Assembly: GCA_964019055.1 (NCBI GenBank)
Contig: OZ025221.1
Coordinates: 7,036,468 to 7,100,467, forward strand
Reading direction: 5' to 3'
Origin: Anthopleura xanthogrammica
Lineage: Eukaryota; Cnidaria; Anthozoa; Actiniaria; Actiniidae
Length of the DNA: 64,000 nucleotides
Every line of letters starts with the position of its first letter. Position 1 is the first letter of the stretch. A program made the position numbers and the translations under genes. Below, in pieces: positions 22,801 to 33,687 of the stretch. The notes under the pieces were generated by a model. It was not told the origin of the DNA and made no database searches. It saw nothing but the letters and a program-made list of their open reading frames with translations.

Positions 22801-23372
22801 AGCTGTGTGACTGCCCTAATAGACCATTTTTGAGATGCACAAGCGCTTTCAAAAACATCGCAGGCGCAGACATGCCAAAAATGCCTCGAGATCATGTCTG
22901 CGTCTGCGATGTTTTTAAAGGCACTCACGCATCTCGAAAATGGTCTATTTATGTACCTCACACTTCTACTATGCTATTCATCATCTTATAGCAATATTCA
23001 CCATGTACACTGTTGTCAGATATTTTTTTTTAATCATCATTTGCCAACCATCGAAAAAGATGAACTCAACTAAAATGACCTCCTACAAACATGTGGCTTC
23101 ATAGCTCAGTTGGTAGAGCATTGCACCAGTTCTGCAAAGGTCATTGGTTCAAATCCCGTTGAAGTCCTGAAATTTTTTTCAGGCTTCTATACTTGCAATT
23201 ACTTAAATTGCTTAATACTCCGCGACGATCGTATTCATACACAATTTATAACAATTTTATTAACAAATACACCTGAATTCCGAGCAAAGCAGACACAAAC
23301 AACTGAGCTATTGCTAATATCAAACTCTTGTGTTTTGATATTCTTCAGGGAGATGTAGATATGGATGAATAA
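16853..23372 (+). CDS. ALYREF: ALYREF/THOC4 mRNA export adaptor (complete, 6 exons, 251 aa)
   Basis: Exons 16853-17026, 17131-17292, 20174-20321, 21066-21117, 21893-22088 and 23349-23372 have matching phases and sum to 756 nt. The N-terminus [18 protein letters not shown] is the conserved UAP56/DDX39B-binding motif. An RGG-rich stretch follows (about 19-55), then one RRM (about 96-170) with LSISNL and TADVIFV as RNP2 and RNP1. A second Gly/Arg block comes next, and a C-terminal motif [15 protein letters not shown] repeats the UAP56-binding design. Aly/REF is a TREX subunit that passes spliced mRNP to NXF1/TAP for nuclear export. The length matches vertebrate ALYREF (about 257 aa). The start codon sits in AACATGGCGGAAG, a YY1-like context typical of housekeeping genes. 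Intron 2 (2.9 kb) hosts an antisense 2A ORF, intron 3 a duplicated palindromic block, intron 5 a tRNA-like sequence. Confidence 0.96.
18020..19057 (-). CDS. ORF with 2A ribosome-skipping motif, likely 5' part of a non-LTR retrotransposon
   Basis: ATG-initiated 345-codon ORF antisense to ALYREF inside intron 2. Residues 292-304 read [13 protein letters not shown], the full 2A consensus at which ribosomes skip a peptide bond between G and P. The first 290 residues are basic, with a Cys cluster ([13 protein letters not shown], 133-145) and [15 protein letters not shown] (161-174). After the 2A site the frame runs 41 residues ([15 protein letters not shown] and more) and stops. In 2A-bearing non-LTR elements of marine invertebrates the downstream product continues, into OTU-like and reverse transcriptase domains in relatives as I recall. 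Here that part is absent, so the copy is probably 3'-truncated. Alternative: a domesticated single-copy gene. The motif is directly visible; the class is inference. Confidence 0.7.
   Translation of the reverse strand: MKRFSSFILLLGRYLRRDVVTSQQSRSLIFDNQVHLEIQNNANPIKNPFREFITPFLRNNCPLRRFTCPLRRFIAPYSPHCGDLAPVYGIFSLLHKPLYYREFKRPMIDHRIMKAVISNILWPCNTMYILNSCNKCDSSCQNEMCDNNFVENSAARVHRRTRKRDREPSRIRVGKILRMLKKKRTRQKYKMIIRKSTPKSSKLYDLATHYKLWYVNYLHRENYFFSNYFRSECHVNYSYGKLEQKYNVKSTCISNKGLVQPAVKLYLSTLYVDVNFCFEKENNLYNVSARNILLSGDVELNPGPRIKCNSPVENLISFNHSDFVFQYRLLRYHLRPLVYIHQYLN
19712..19859. repeat. Short inverted repeat
   Basis: CCCACTTCTGAGATATGCTTTGC at the left is largely complementary to GCAAAGCATATCTTGGAAATGGG at the right. 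ALYREF intron 2, non-coding, MITE-like. Confidence 0.4.
20330..20819. repeat. Palindromic insertion flanked by 58-bp direct repeats
   Basis: A 58-bp intronic sequence (20330-20387, starting CATATATTACTGACTCTTTT) recurs at 20762-20819. Between the copies lies a palindrome (20391-20538, ends TTGACTGAGTTAAGGTCGGT and its complement) and then a second inverted pair, TATCATATGACC near 20541 with GGTCATATGATA near 20750. The first copy begins nine bases after ALYREF exon 3. Confidence 0.8.
22820..22947. mobile_element. Palindromic MITE-like element
   Basis: Near-perfect hairpin: TAGACCATTTTTGAGATGCA at the left, TGCGATGTTTTT...CATCTCGAAAATGGTCTA at the right. A single-arm relative is at 15882. ALYREF intron 5. 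Confidence 0.7.
23095..23166 (+). tRNA. tRNA-like sequence, probably a pseudogene or SINE head
   Basis: 72 nt that fold as a cloverleaf: acceptor GGCTTCA with TGAAGTC (one G-U), D arm GCTCAGTTGGTAGAGC, a 5-bp anticodon stem TTGCA/TGCAA with loop CCAGTTC (anticodon AGT), and a T arm with TTCAAAT. Position 33 is C rather than T and the T stem has a mismatch, so a working tRNA is unlikely. It lies on the sense strand of ALYREF intron 5. Confidence 0.45.
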
Positions 23373-23569
23373 AGGACCTAACAACATCTAGAAAACTGTT
23401 CAAAGACTCAGCTTGAGAATGCTGCTTCATACTTCAGAAACCAGGACCTTAATACCATGTTATACCTTTGCTTCTTTAATTTTTCATTTTTTTTCTTGCA
23501 CATATTATAATCCTGGCCCAGGAGTTCCATGGTTGATACTCACCAGCGTCGCATAAGTTACATAATAAA

Positions 23570-23731
23570 TAGACTATACACCCCTCGCAGCATGTCGGAA
23601 TGCATCGTGGGACTGTTAACTCAATCAAATCACTCCAAACAAAAGAACAACAAACCCATAACATCTTATCAGACTTTGGTGTTATTTGAATGAGTTAACA
23701 GTTCCTGCGGCATACTTGCGATATAGTCTAT
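23570..23731. mobile_element. Palindromic MITE-like element
   Basis: Outer ends TAGACTATA and TATAGTCTA; inner arms ACTGTTAACTCAATCAAAT and the diverged complement ATTTGAATGAGTTAACAGT. No coding. Confidence 0.6.
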
Positions 23732-25202
23732 GTTGCAATAGATTTATACTCCTCATTGGGTGTGGAGTGTATACACATGATAAGCTTTTTTTTTAGAAAC
23801 ACGTCATTTTGAAGCCTTTCTAATATCATATATTATTCATTTATATACAAACATTGTTGGGTAATTTTATTTAAGGAAGAATTCCCAAGGATCCTGCTAT
23901 CACCTCATCAACATAACATTTTTTATCTTCCTCCCAAAGCATTGATTCCTTGCAAGGTTGGACTTAAGGTGCCGTAATACAAGCAACAAAATAGTGCAAC
24001 TTGTTACACTACATTGCAGCATTGCAAGTTGCAGAGTAATTGTTACTCGTATTACCACCCTGTGTGAAACGGAATTTTTGTTGCATGAAGTAGATGCTCT
24101 TTCTACTCTCTGAAACAAAAAAAATTTTGTTGCTCATCTTTCCATGCCTTGTGTTTCCTAACAAAGTTGTTAAAAGGCATCATTGGTTTAAAATATAGTA
24201 TAGATAGTGTTAATATGCTGCAGCAATATACTGTCTTAGAGCTAATAATATCAATGACATAAGGCTGACCCCTCTCACCCCAGTTGTTTTGGGTGATGGT
24301 CACGTTTTGGCCACCAGTGCAAGAGGAACTTGGGAATCCCAGAGCACATTTTTAAAACCTGATTAGTGCTAATCCTAGTCTCATCACACGATAACCAATG
24401 CTATACTCTACTTTTTAACCCCAGACTAGCACTTATCTAAAACTTGCCCTGGATGACTTCCTGTTTCAGTGACGGTTAACTTTTTAGCCACACACTCCAC
24501 AGCTCTGTGCTGGATCATTAGTTTGTTCCTTTATCATTTAATTCCTTCTAACAAGAAGTCTATTTTATTTGTATTTACATATGTTACGAAACCAAACCAA
24601 ACAAATAAAATAGTTTTTAACGACATCTTTCTTGACCTATGCATTAGACATCATTCTCTCATTTATTCGCCTGCTTATAGAACTTTGCAGCACGTCAAAA
24701 TGCAGGTGAATTTGGAAGAAAAATTAATAAGTTTCAATTCTCAGGAGATTAAAAATACGTTGTTGTCTTAAAGTAACTGAGCTACCCATTTTACTAGTGA
24801 CTAGGTGTTTCAGGATGAACTCGTAGTGTTTTAGTACCCCCCACCACTATTTTTATTTATTTAATGCCTTATGTCTTAAATGTCTAAAATAAAATGTCTT
24901 ATGAAAACCTGAATCTAAATGCATTGAAAACTTGCATTTTTGCAGCATGTAACAACTATTTCGAGAATCTTGTTTGGGTTGCTTGCGAGTAGCAGACTAC
25001 ACGAATATTAGCGGACAAATTGTATCATGTGTTATCGACACAAAAATCAATCGCACAGTACCTCCAAAATGCTTGATTTATAACTTTACTTTTTGTTAAG
25101 ACCATTTTTATTAATATTTACAAAATGACTGTTTTTTATTCCTTAAATTAATTATTTTCCCAAATTATATTAAATGTTTTTTAATTTATCAAAAATGGTA
25201 CA

Positions 25203-25328
25203 TAGACCCCTTTCACGTGACGTCAATGCAGCTCAGTTTGGAGGACAAATTCAATCTCCTGAGAATTGGGAATCTATCGTTTTGTCCTCTAAATTGAGCT
25301 GCATTCCAACGTGCTGCAAGGGGTTTAT
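25203..25328. mobile_element. MITE family B copy
   Basis: Palindrome with AATGCAGCTCAGTTTGGAGG at the left and CCTCTAAATTGAGCTGCATT at the right around CTGAGAATTGGG; ends TAGACCCCTT and AAGGGGTTTA. Confidence 0.75.
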
Positions 25329-25371
25329 ACCTATTCCGTAATTGAATTAAACTATATAAAACTCCCATAGA

Positions 25372-27163
25372 TCAAATTGAAGTTATAACTTCACAATCAT
25401 TACTCCTGTTTTCCCCGACTTTTTGTAGCGGTTTTTCTTCTGGTTGGACATTCAAGGCCTTCTTGTTTCTGTTTTGCAGTCTTTCGGCTATCAGGAAACC
25501 AAACATTCCAGCAACTAGAAAGATCATCAATATACACAACTTGACACCTACTGAAACGAAATGTGCGTAACCAAAAGCCATGGAAAACCCGAACGAACTC
25601 CACAAACAAAAACTAGCGAAGGCAGGTTCTTTATTGTCTTGAAAGTAGTGGCCATATATAGCTGAAATGGGAACAAATAATGGGATTACAGACGTAACAT
25701 TTTCAGTGTTCAATAAACAGTACATCCGAATTAATTGAGAAGGAAGTGCCGGCCCCTCCCCCTGCTACGGCCCTGATAGCACGAGTGTTTATTCATCTCG
25801 AACCGATTTCGAATATATAGTTATACTCACGAGACCGATTGTGTATGCATTTCTTTACTACGGTTTTTGTTCCTCTCCCAATTGCAAGAGAAAATCTTTG
25901 AATAAAAGCATATATATACGACATATTTTCCTATCTTTAAAATAACAGAAATGAAATGTTCTGTTTATTAAGAACACGGCATGATCTGTCCCACGAGAAT
26001 TAAAAATACTAATCGAGAATTTACATAGTTGCAACATGAAAACAAGCGGCTAAGTTTTCTGTTCACAAGTTTCAATATAATTTCAAGACAGAATCGTAAG
26101 TACAAGTTTGATATAAAAAAAACACTGCACTTTTTGAGTTTTGTTGAATTAGACGTCTGATAAAATGTTAATATATATTTATTTCAATTTACAGTTTGAC
26201 TAGATGTAAGAGTGGATGTAAAAGACCGTAGCATGTCAAAATTCCTACTTCAAAGCCATGTGGATAAGCCGGTAAGAAAACTCAGGTTACGTAAAGTACT
26301 AATACGTCGAAGAACTCGAATATATACTGGCTGTCAATATTTACTTTAGAAGTAGATAAGGCTGTTATAATATATTTTACGATATTTCAGTGATGATTTA
26401 AAACGCTAGAACTTAAATATCCTTGGCAAGAAGGAACCAAGAGAGACAAAAGACAAAAAACATGGCGGCCATTCTGGTGCCATTAACAATGGATGCTAAT
26501 GAGAAATCTTTTGTTAAATGGCACCAACGCTCCCCCGAGAGTCTGCGATGACGCAACGTGTAATCGAAGAATAGTATCCTCATACCAACATGATATCGGC
26601 ATTAATTTTGGGTAGGAACTGTTACAAATGTGGAGTAGAGGGCTGAAACGGTCAAAAAAGCAGCGCGCACAGTGCTGTATGTATTGCACTAGCTTGAAAG
26701 AGGCCATTTTTAATTTGTCCAACAAAAGCGCGCGTCGCGTATAATCGAAAGCTACCACATATACACCTACCATGGATTTGAGTTTCAAAAAGTCCATCAC
26801 ACAAACCCAGCATAACGGACAACACATAGATCACCCACACGTACGAAGCGCTCGGTTTCCATAACAACAATATCAACACTGATACAGTGTATATTATAGA
26901 CCCTATGAATATCGTATGTTTGATTCCAGTATGTTTGGTAAGTCGTCCAACGAGAATCGAGGCTACAGCAGCAGTTGCACCGAACACCATCATGACGTAT
27001 CCAACCCGATGGATGCCAATGATACATGTCACATATGCCTGCAACAAAAAAATGATATCGGCGTAATTTTAGACTTAAATATAGAGTTTTCCCGCCCTGT
27101 GATTGGTCGAGCGACCAGTGATTATGAGACGATATTCACTTCGTCTTCGGTGAATAATTGTTA

Positions 27164-27200
<37 letters not shown>

Positions 27201-30200
27201 TAATGATGGTGATGCTGGTGATGATGATGATAAGGTTCGACCTTTTTGAACTTTTTCAGCGGAGTGCAGCTAAAGCATTCATTTATTCATTTGTTTGTTT
27301 TCTTTCATTTCTTCATTTCTTCCGGCTTCATTTGGACGGTCGAGACGGTCGGTGTTACTTTTTCGGTCATTCATTCATTCGTTTATTCAGTTCTTTTTCA
27401 TTTTCTCCTTATTTTTTTATTAATCACATTGATTTATTCATTCGTTCATCTGCTCACTCACGCATTCTATTCAACTCTCATTTCATTCACTGCCCATAAT
27501 TTTCTCCATTCATTCTTTTGCTCATTATAATATTTTTTCTTTCATTTTATCAAACTCATTTCGTCCATGCATTCATTTCCTTGTAGTTCCCAAATAATTT
27601 ACACCTCAATATCTCGTTTCAGCATCTTACCACTGAAAAATCTCCAAAAGCGAACGCAGACTTTGCCCCGATAAATACAGATAAAGGTATGATGAGAAGC
27701 AGTCGTCTGTCCTTGTGTTGATGTATCGTTGCCAGGAACATCTGTGCCCCAGTTTTCCTGTTTTTACTACTGGGAGAAGTGTTATCCAACCTGTGTTAAA
27801 ACATCGTGAAAATTCTTTAATTCTACGCGCGAGGAAAAAAAGAAAAGAGAGCATGGGTACATAGCGGTGAGCGTGCTCGCCTCTCACCAATGCGAACTAG
27901 GTTCGATTCCCAGACTCGGTGTTGTATGTGAGTAGCGCCGGATTTTGTTGGTTCTCTCCTGTGCTTCGAGGGTTTTTTTCTGGGTTCTCCGGTTTTCCTC
28001 CCTCCACAAAAATCAACTTCTAAATTCCAATTCGATCATGGAACAAGGGCCACAGGTTTGTTAGCCACTGGCTATTAAGTGCTACCCTCGTAAAAACAAG
28101 GACTGTCTGTTTGAAAAATTGATAACAGACAAAAAATTACTTACTCCCATTTCTTGACGGTCGCAAGTTTATGCCTCTTAGATTTCTATGTAAAACGTAT
28201 AGCAGCATAATTCCAGATTTAATTTACAAATTACCTTTTAAGGAAAAACGTCACAATAAGAACAGCCAAGACACTAGTAGCCAAGTAAACAGACAGCATA
28301 GTTATAACTAGAGAATGAGCGGGTTTGAATAAAGGGACTGTGTCATTAGTCGAGGGTACTGCCGGCATTTGATCATACCGAGCACCGCAGACTTTGTTAG
28401 CATCCGATCTGAAAACATCAGAACCTGAAGGAAAACAAAACAAAAATGATGTCGCATGAACAGGAAAAGAATTGTAAATTCTTGAATTGACGACTAAAAT
28501 AATAATAAGGGTTTGGCATTGGAACTGCACAACTGATGTTGGTGTGAACAACTGAGCACACGAAAGAACTCGGAACAAATTCTGAGCTCCATTTTTCTGC
28601 AATTTGCTCAAGAATGTAATTCTCTCAATGTTTAATCTCTTTCTTCTTGCTTGTGATTTGCACTCATTTTCTTTCAAAAGAAGTATGTACAAGTGTTCTT
28701 GAGCATACAATACCGACTTCAGTCCGGAAAAACAATAGCTTGGTCCCAGCCTCTCTCGGCTTGAAGTCAGGCAAGACACGAAAGTTTTTTGTTTTTTCTT
28801 AATTTTTACGAGATTTCAAGTATGATTGGTTAAGTTCGTCTCTTCAGATTTTTCGTTTCATTGTTTTTCAAATTAGCAGTATGAATTCGTGACAAGTTAG
28901 TTTTTCTAGTCAGTCCTCGTCAAGTTTGTACCAGTTTTTTTGTAAGTATTTCTCTCGTTCTTTTGCTTGTTTTATTCGTTTTCTAAATTTGCTTTGCTCA
29001 ATTTATTAACTTTAATATTTTCTTGTTATAGAAACCATGTGGTATTAAAACTCCTGGTCAAGAGTTACATGTACACAGCTATCAAAAAGGTTGGTGAAGG
29101 TCTTGTTGCATGTTGCATGTTGCATGTTGCATGTTGCATGTTGCATGTTGCATGTTGCATGTTGCATGTTGCATGTTGCATGTTGCATGTTGCATGTTGC
29201 ATGTTGCATGTTGCATGTTGCATGTTGCATGTTGCATGTTGCATGTTGCATGTTGCATGTTGCATGTTGCATGTTGCTTGTTGCATGTTGCATGTTGCTT
29301 ACAAAGCTTGAAATGTATTATATTCACATGTAATTAAATCATGTCAGCACAAGAAAATATGCTGGAAAAACCTGCAGACAAACTTTAGGGAAATTCCATA
29401 TTGTTGTGACCTTTCTCTGCTTGAATTCACATCACCCATAGTGCATTTCGGGCTTGGTATGCAACAAGCAACCAGCAAAACCCTCACCAACCTTTTTAAA
29501 AAAAGCTGTATGTTTATGGTTTGAGATTACACAGTTCCTACCTGTGTCTTTTTGTAGCACTAACGATGATATCAAGTTTCCTGTGATGTGCGCAAGAGTG
29601 AAGAAACAGCTCGCCAAGCCAAAATATCGCGCCATCACTGCTTGTTCTGGTTCATCAGCGAGTTTGGCGTACCGCAATGCAGCAGTAGTCAGGTAGGAAT
29701 ACTTGGCGGACCACAGTGGTGCTGCGCATGTCCCTAATCGGACAAACAAATAAATAAATACACATTATCATTCAAATTATTTTTTCGTCGTTTTAATTAA
29801 CCGAAATAAGTACAAATAATGGTCTGCTCATGCGCATTACGGTGTAAAGCCGTTTTGCCGCAAATAATGGTCTGCTCATGCGTAGTTTTGTTGCATTTGT
29901 CAACATTGCTCTCTTCTTGGAACTGTCAGAAAATGACTTGGCATGTTTGATAGACAGCAAAAACAACCAATAATTTGAATGATAAAACAATTATTGAACT
30001 TGGTTATCACAAAATATCGTGACTTCATTCGCGATTGTAGCCTTAGTCGTTCAGTGCAGTTCCAAACTTTTTTTACACGGTGTTTAAGTTTCCTTCTTAT
30101 TCACTTGTTGTATTCAACACACCAGTCTTAGCTGTGTTGATGTTTTTAAACAGTGTACGCTTGATGTTCACTTTTAAGTGTTAAAATATAAAAACATGTT

Positions 30201-31830
30201 AAAAAATTAAAATATGTTTTTGTTTAACAGAAACTTGGACTGGAATGGAAATAGGAATAAGAATTGAGATATGAATCAGAGTGGAAACCAAAGTTCAAGG
30301 GAAATTCAAGGTACATAGGACTGTGGGATTGAACCTGGGAATCTCACTCACCTATGATAACAGATGCAGGAATGAGAGTCCACCATGTACTGTAGTAATT
30401 CGCAGCAATATAGACGAAATACCCAGACATTGAGATAACCATGGTCCATTTACATCCCACACGGGAAATCAAGTAGGGAGGTACAAATATCGCTGACAGC
30501 ATCATGAGTCCATAGATGACACACAAAGAAGCCAAGCCAAGTCCTTTGTGTGAGTTCAGACTGCTTTGAAGGTTTTGTAGCGATATGTAAGCAGTAAAAA
30601 GAAGAGTAAAAGAAATTGAAACGATGAAAACGTTCAACAAGATTGAGCACTTTTCACGTTTTTCCTCTTTGGTTGTCATGGTAGCGTGTTGTTCAGAGGA
30701 GCAAGGATCTTCGTGTGTTGTCGCTTTTATTTCCTGTTCGTCTATGGACTTCTCTGCCATCAGGCACTGTTCCACTTCCTTCTCATCGCTGCAATGCAAT
30801 TCAAAATATAAGGTATGAGAGACGTTCTAGTTACTACAGAAATCTTATTGTTCTTTCAGATCTATTTAATATTAAACACTTGTCCGGGGGGGGGGGGGGG
30901 TGGGTGACTCCTAAACATTTTGTACGGGAATGCTCCGCCCAGAGTGTCGACCCCTTACCCTTTTATATACCAAATTTCGGCAAAAAGGTACCCCTTTCAT
31001 ATACCTTAATTTTGAAGCAGGCCAGATATGAAAATAGATCGTTGCATAAAACGGCCTGCAAGTTCGGCTTCATTTTCTTGAATAGTAATTTTAGCTTCCC
31101 CTTCCTTTCCTATACCTAAACTCCCAAATTCGCGACCCTTTACTATACAAAAATTTCCAACCTTTTGTAACCCCGTCAGTCAGTCCACTATATACGGAGG
31201 ACTCTCCCCCCACCCCCACCCCCACCCCCCATTCGGGACTTATAGCCCGGGTATCATTGAGAGACCTGATTTATTATCACTGATTTCTGAAATTTTCAAA
31301 ACATTTTTGAATCTGAAGAATCTATGATCCGCTATAAGATATATAATTAGAAATGAAGGTACTACGGTTTGTATTACCAGATTACAAGTGCCTACTTCAA
31401 GCTCGAGCGAAACGTTGCAAAGGTCACGTAGCTAGAAGCAGTCTGAAGCAGTAGTTCTGAAACCGTGATTCGTTTCTTATAACTCCGTGATCCGTGAACT
31501 CTTGGAATAAACACGACCTGTGGTTTGTGATCACCACCATTTTACTTAGAATATACCCAGAAAAATTTCCTTGGACCGGTAAAAATCGGGTAAAAATATT
31601 AAAGCACTTGGACATATCCGATATCAAAATCCGTGACAAAGGCTATAATTTCTCAGCTTAAACGTTTTTCTTGGAGAAATTTTCATTATAAAACTGCCAT
31701 CCTTACACAGGATTCGGTTTTAACTGATTATAACTGTATCTTAGAACTAAAATTAGTTCATACTTTGTACTAAAATAGGTCAGGCCATTTAGCATGAATA
31801 TTACCTCGAATCGGCTTTGTGTTTTTCCAT
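25372..31830 (-). CDS. UNC93-like MFS membrane protein (complete, 7 exons, 520 aa)
   Basis: Minus-strand exons in reading order: 31830-31805, 30788-30352, 29733-29542, 28424-28235, 27790-27631, 27038-26771 and 25661-25372. Phases match and the total is 1563 nt, 521 codons with stop. The translation has LNVFIVSISFTLLFTAYISLQ, SSLNSHKGLGLASL, LISRVGCKWTMV, HQHKDRRLLLIIPL and repeated hydrophobic segments, the layout of UNC93A-type twelve-helix major facilitator proteins. The cytosolic N-terminus is long and acidic (about residues 9-55). UNC93A's substrate is unknown; UNC93B1 escorts nucleic-acid-sensing Toll-like receptors and C. elegans UNC-93 regulates a K+ channel. Sequence alone does not say which role applies. 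Introns hold a SINE copy, a TTGCATG array and an AAT microsatellite. The promoter side overlaps the start of the segmental duplication. Confidence 0.92.
27164..27203. repeat. AAT microsatellite
   Basis: About thirteen AAT units in a UNC93-like intron, followed by an ATTC-rich low-complexity tract to about 27560. Confidence 0.85.
27856..28115 (+). mobile_element. tRNA-derived SINE copy
   Basis: The head has pol III promoter-like boxes: TAGCGGTGAGCGTGCTCGCC (A-box type) and GGTTCGATTCC (B box). The body GTTGTATGTGAGTAG...GGTTCTCTCCTGTGCTTCGA is shared with copies at 40266 and 46553. It sits antisense to the UNC93-like gene in an intron. Confidence 0.65.
29104..29299. repeat. TTGCATG heptanucleotide array
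   Basis: About 27 almost perfect TTGCATG units. Because 7 is not a multiple of 3 and no stop occurs, several frames are open on both strands, giving false repetitive proteins. It lies in a UNC93-like intron. Confidence 0.95.
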
Positions 31831-32443
31831 AAACTCTCTTGTTTTGCTTCCTGTACTTCTGGCGTTTTATCAACGATACGATGATAATATTTTGTGTCCT
31901 TCAAGCTTCCATGTCAACTGTAAACCACAACTTTATTGCGAGTAGTCTTTCGTTTCCATTTGTGGATTTATGGATTCATTCATGGCGGCTTTTCTGAGTT
32001 TCCTCTTCTACGTACGTGACAGTCACGCTGACAGAAACACGTGATTGAGATACGTCTTATCCTGCGCGCCTTTGCTAGGGGATTGGAGAAGGGACTAAGT
32101 ACGACTTGTAGGTTCTTTGTGTGTTATACACCTGTGATATCACAGACTGTATTATATATGAGTACATCTGGACTACTATGATTTCTCTATCATTCTTGGA
32201 AACCACAGTACCATAAATGGCGGATCGATGCCACTAGGTTTTTTTATTGTTATCATGATTATTTATAGCAGTTCCAGGGGCGGATTTAGGGGTGGGCCAA
32301 TAGGGCCATGCCCCTCCCCCCCCCCTTTTAAAAGATGTATTTTCTTAAGCTTGGCAAAATAAAAAATGTGCATACAGTCTTGAAGGTTTTCTCTCAGGAC
32401 GAAGTTTTCCGGCCCATCCTTTCTTTGATTCAAGGGTGTTCAT

Positions 32444-32523
32444 TTAGCCTGGAATCGGGGGGAGGGGTTAGAGGAAGATTATGCATATCTTCCTCTAACC
32501 CCTCCCCCCGATTCCAGGCTAAA
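32444..32523. repeat. Near-perfect 80-bp hairpin
   Basis: TTAGCCTGGAATCGGGGGGA runs into its complement around GATTATGCATATC, giving arms of about 36 nt. The corresponding place in copy B (about 43206-43257) has a shorter, imperfect version. Confidence 0.8.
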
Positions 32524-32780
32524 ATAGACACAAAAACCCCTGGGTCCGCGGGTGGGGGTTACACTTGGTATTTATACTGCACAAACCAAGGCACATAATA
32601 AATATTCCGTTGTATTTTGATCTGCTTAATCAACTTTATTCAATCAGTTTTATTACATGCATTTATTCTTACAAATATTCATAAGTAGTAATAAGAATAT
32701 TCACGTGGTTCTATTTTATTTTTTTTAATTTACAGATATACTCATAAAGCTGTGAAGGTGGAAAAGTCACGCGGGACTTA

Positions 32781-32897
32781 CTGTGACTGCGACGTGGCGT
32801 GACGTGCCGTGACAGTGACGTGACGTGCCGTGACGTGACGTGACGTGACGTGACGTGCCGAAGACGTGACGTGACGTGCCGTGACGGTGACGGTGCA
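32781..32897. repeat. GTGAC pentanucleotide array with CRE-like TGACGTGA words
   Basis: Many TGACGTGACG units with TGCCG interruptions, about 950 bp upstream of the UNC93-like start and downstream of fibrinogen gene A. The units resemble ATF/CREB half sites; function unproven. A shorter counterpart is at 43516-43594. Confidence 0.8.
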
Positions 32898-33027
32898 GTT
32901 ACCGACCGTATTAAATATTCATCTGGTGAGTGAGCAGTAAATTCACGTAGCAGTAAAGTCTAGCTATTTTCCTAGTCTAACCTTAAATCGTTATATCGTA
33001 AATAGCATGCATGCATCTATAAATATG

Positions 33028-33330
33028 TTAAAGGGGCACTTCGATGAAAATTGAAAATGACTTGAAACTTTCTTAAACTTATCAATATGGCCCCAACAGT
33101 AGCCAAGCAACATATTTTCTTCACAGTGAAAACTGGCGGATAAAAATTATCAATTATTTTAGCATCTAAATTGTGAGTAAATGATGTCATTTACTTAGCC
33201 CTATCGTTCTTTCAGCTTTTAAATCAAAGTTTCTCAACTGCAAGTGGCTAGCTCGCAAGCTATTATTCAGTTTGCCAATCTGGTTTTCATAATCATAATT
33301 GAGTCATATTATCCTCAAATATACGTACGC
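33028..33330. mobile_element. MITE family C, truncated copy
   Basis: Begins TTAAAGGGGCACTTCGATGA and follows the family consensus (AGCAACATATTTTCTTCACA, TAAATGATGTCATTTACT) but lacks the second terminal repeat. Present at the same place in copy B (43726). Confidence 0.7.
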
Positions 33331-33687
33331 TATGATTGGTTCAAAGGGTGTAGTCAATCCCACACCGTGACCGTGCTTTATTCCGTGACGTTTTCACGGT
33401 CGTCGAAAATCTAATCTACTAGGTACTGAACTTTTTAACTTATTTAGCTACTGTTTTTGATCCTGGAACCTGCTATTCAACTCATGAAAAAATTGTATGG
33501 TTGACATTTGGCCCATTTCAACTCTAAATTCAACTTCTAAATAGTCCAATCAAGAAAGTGTCACTGCCAAAAGCCTATTTATTGTGTTGTTGTTCTGTTT
33601 TTACTATCTCAGGCTTGATGATATGTGTAGACTGTATGTGTCATCTCTATTTGACTCGTCGTTTTTTCTGATTCACCTCACCTCAGC

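Larger units (their letters stand above)
23373..25371. other. ALYREF-UNC93 convergent intergenic region
   Basis: Two genes converge here. It contains a palindromic element (23570-23731), a small inverted-end element near 23970-24066 (GGTGCCGTAATAC against GTATTACCACC), and one MITE family B copy (25203-25328). No gene recognised. Confidence 0.5.
31831..33687. other. Region between UNC93-like start and PAN-EGF-fibrinogen gene A
   Basis: Holds the UNC93-like promoter side, the left end of the duplicated unit (31939), a hAT-like terminus near 32275 (CAGGGGCGGATTTAG-type), a long hairpin (32444-32523), a GTGAC array (32781-32897) and a truncated family C repeat (33028-about 33330). No gene. Confidence 0.5.

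Noticed and set aside
27246..27530. Hydrophobic open frames suggesting a small membrane protein
   Set aside because: ATTC-rich low-complexity intron sequence of the UNC93-like gene; overlapping frames look alike.
29045..29337. Several overlapping HATCNMQ / CCMLHVA open frames
   Set aside because: Products of the stop-free TTGCATG heptamer array; not genes, and the array is not a telomeric repeat type.
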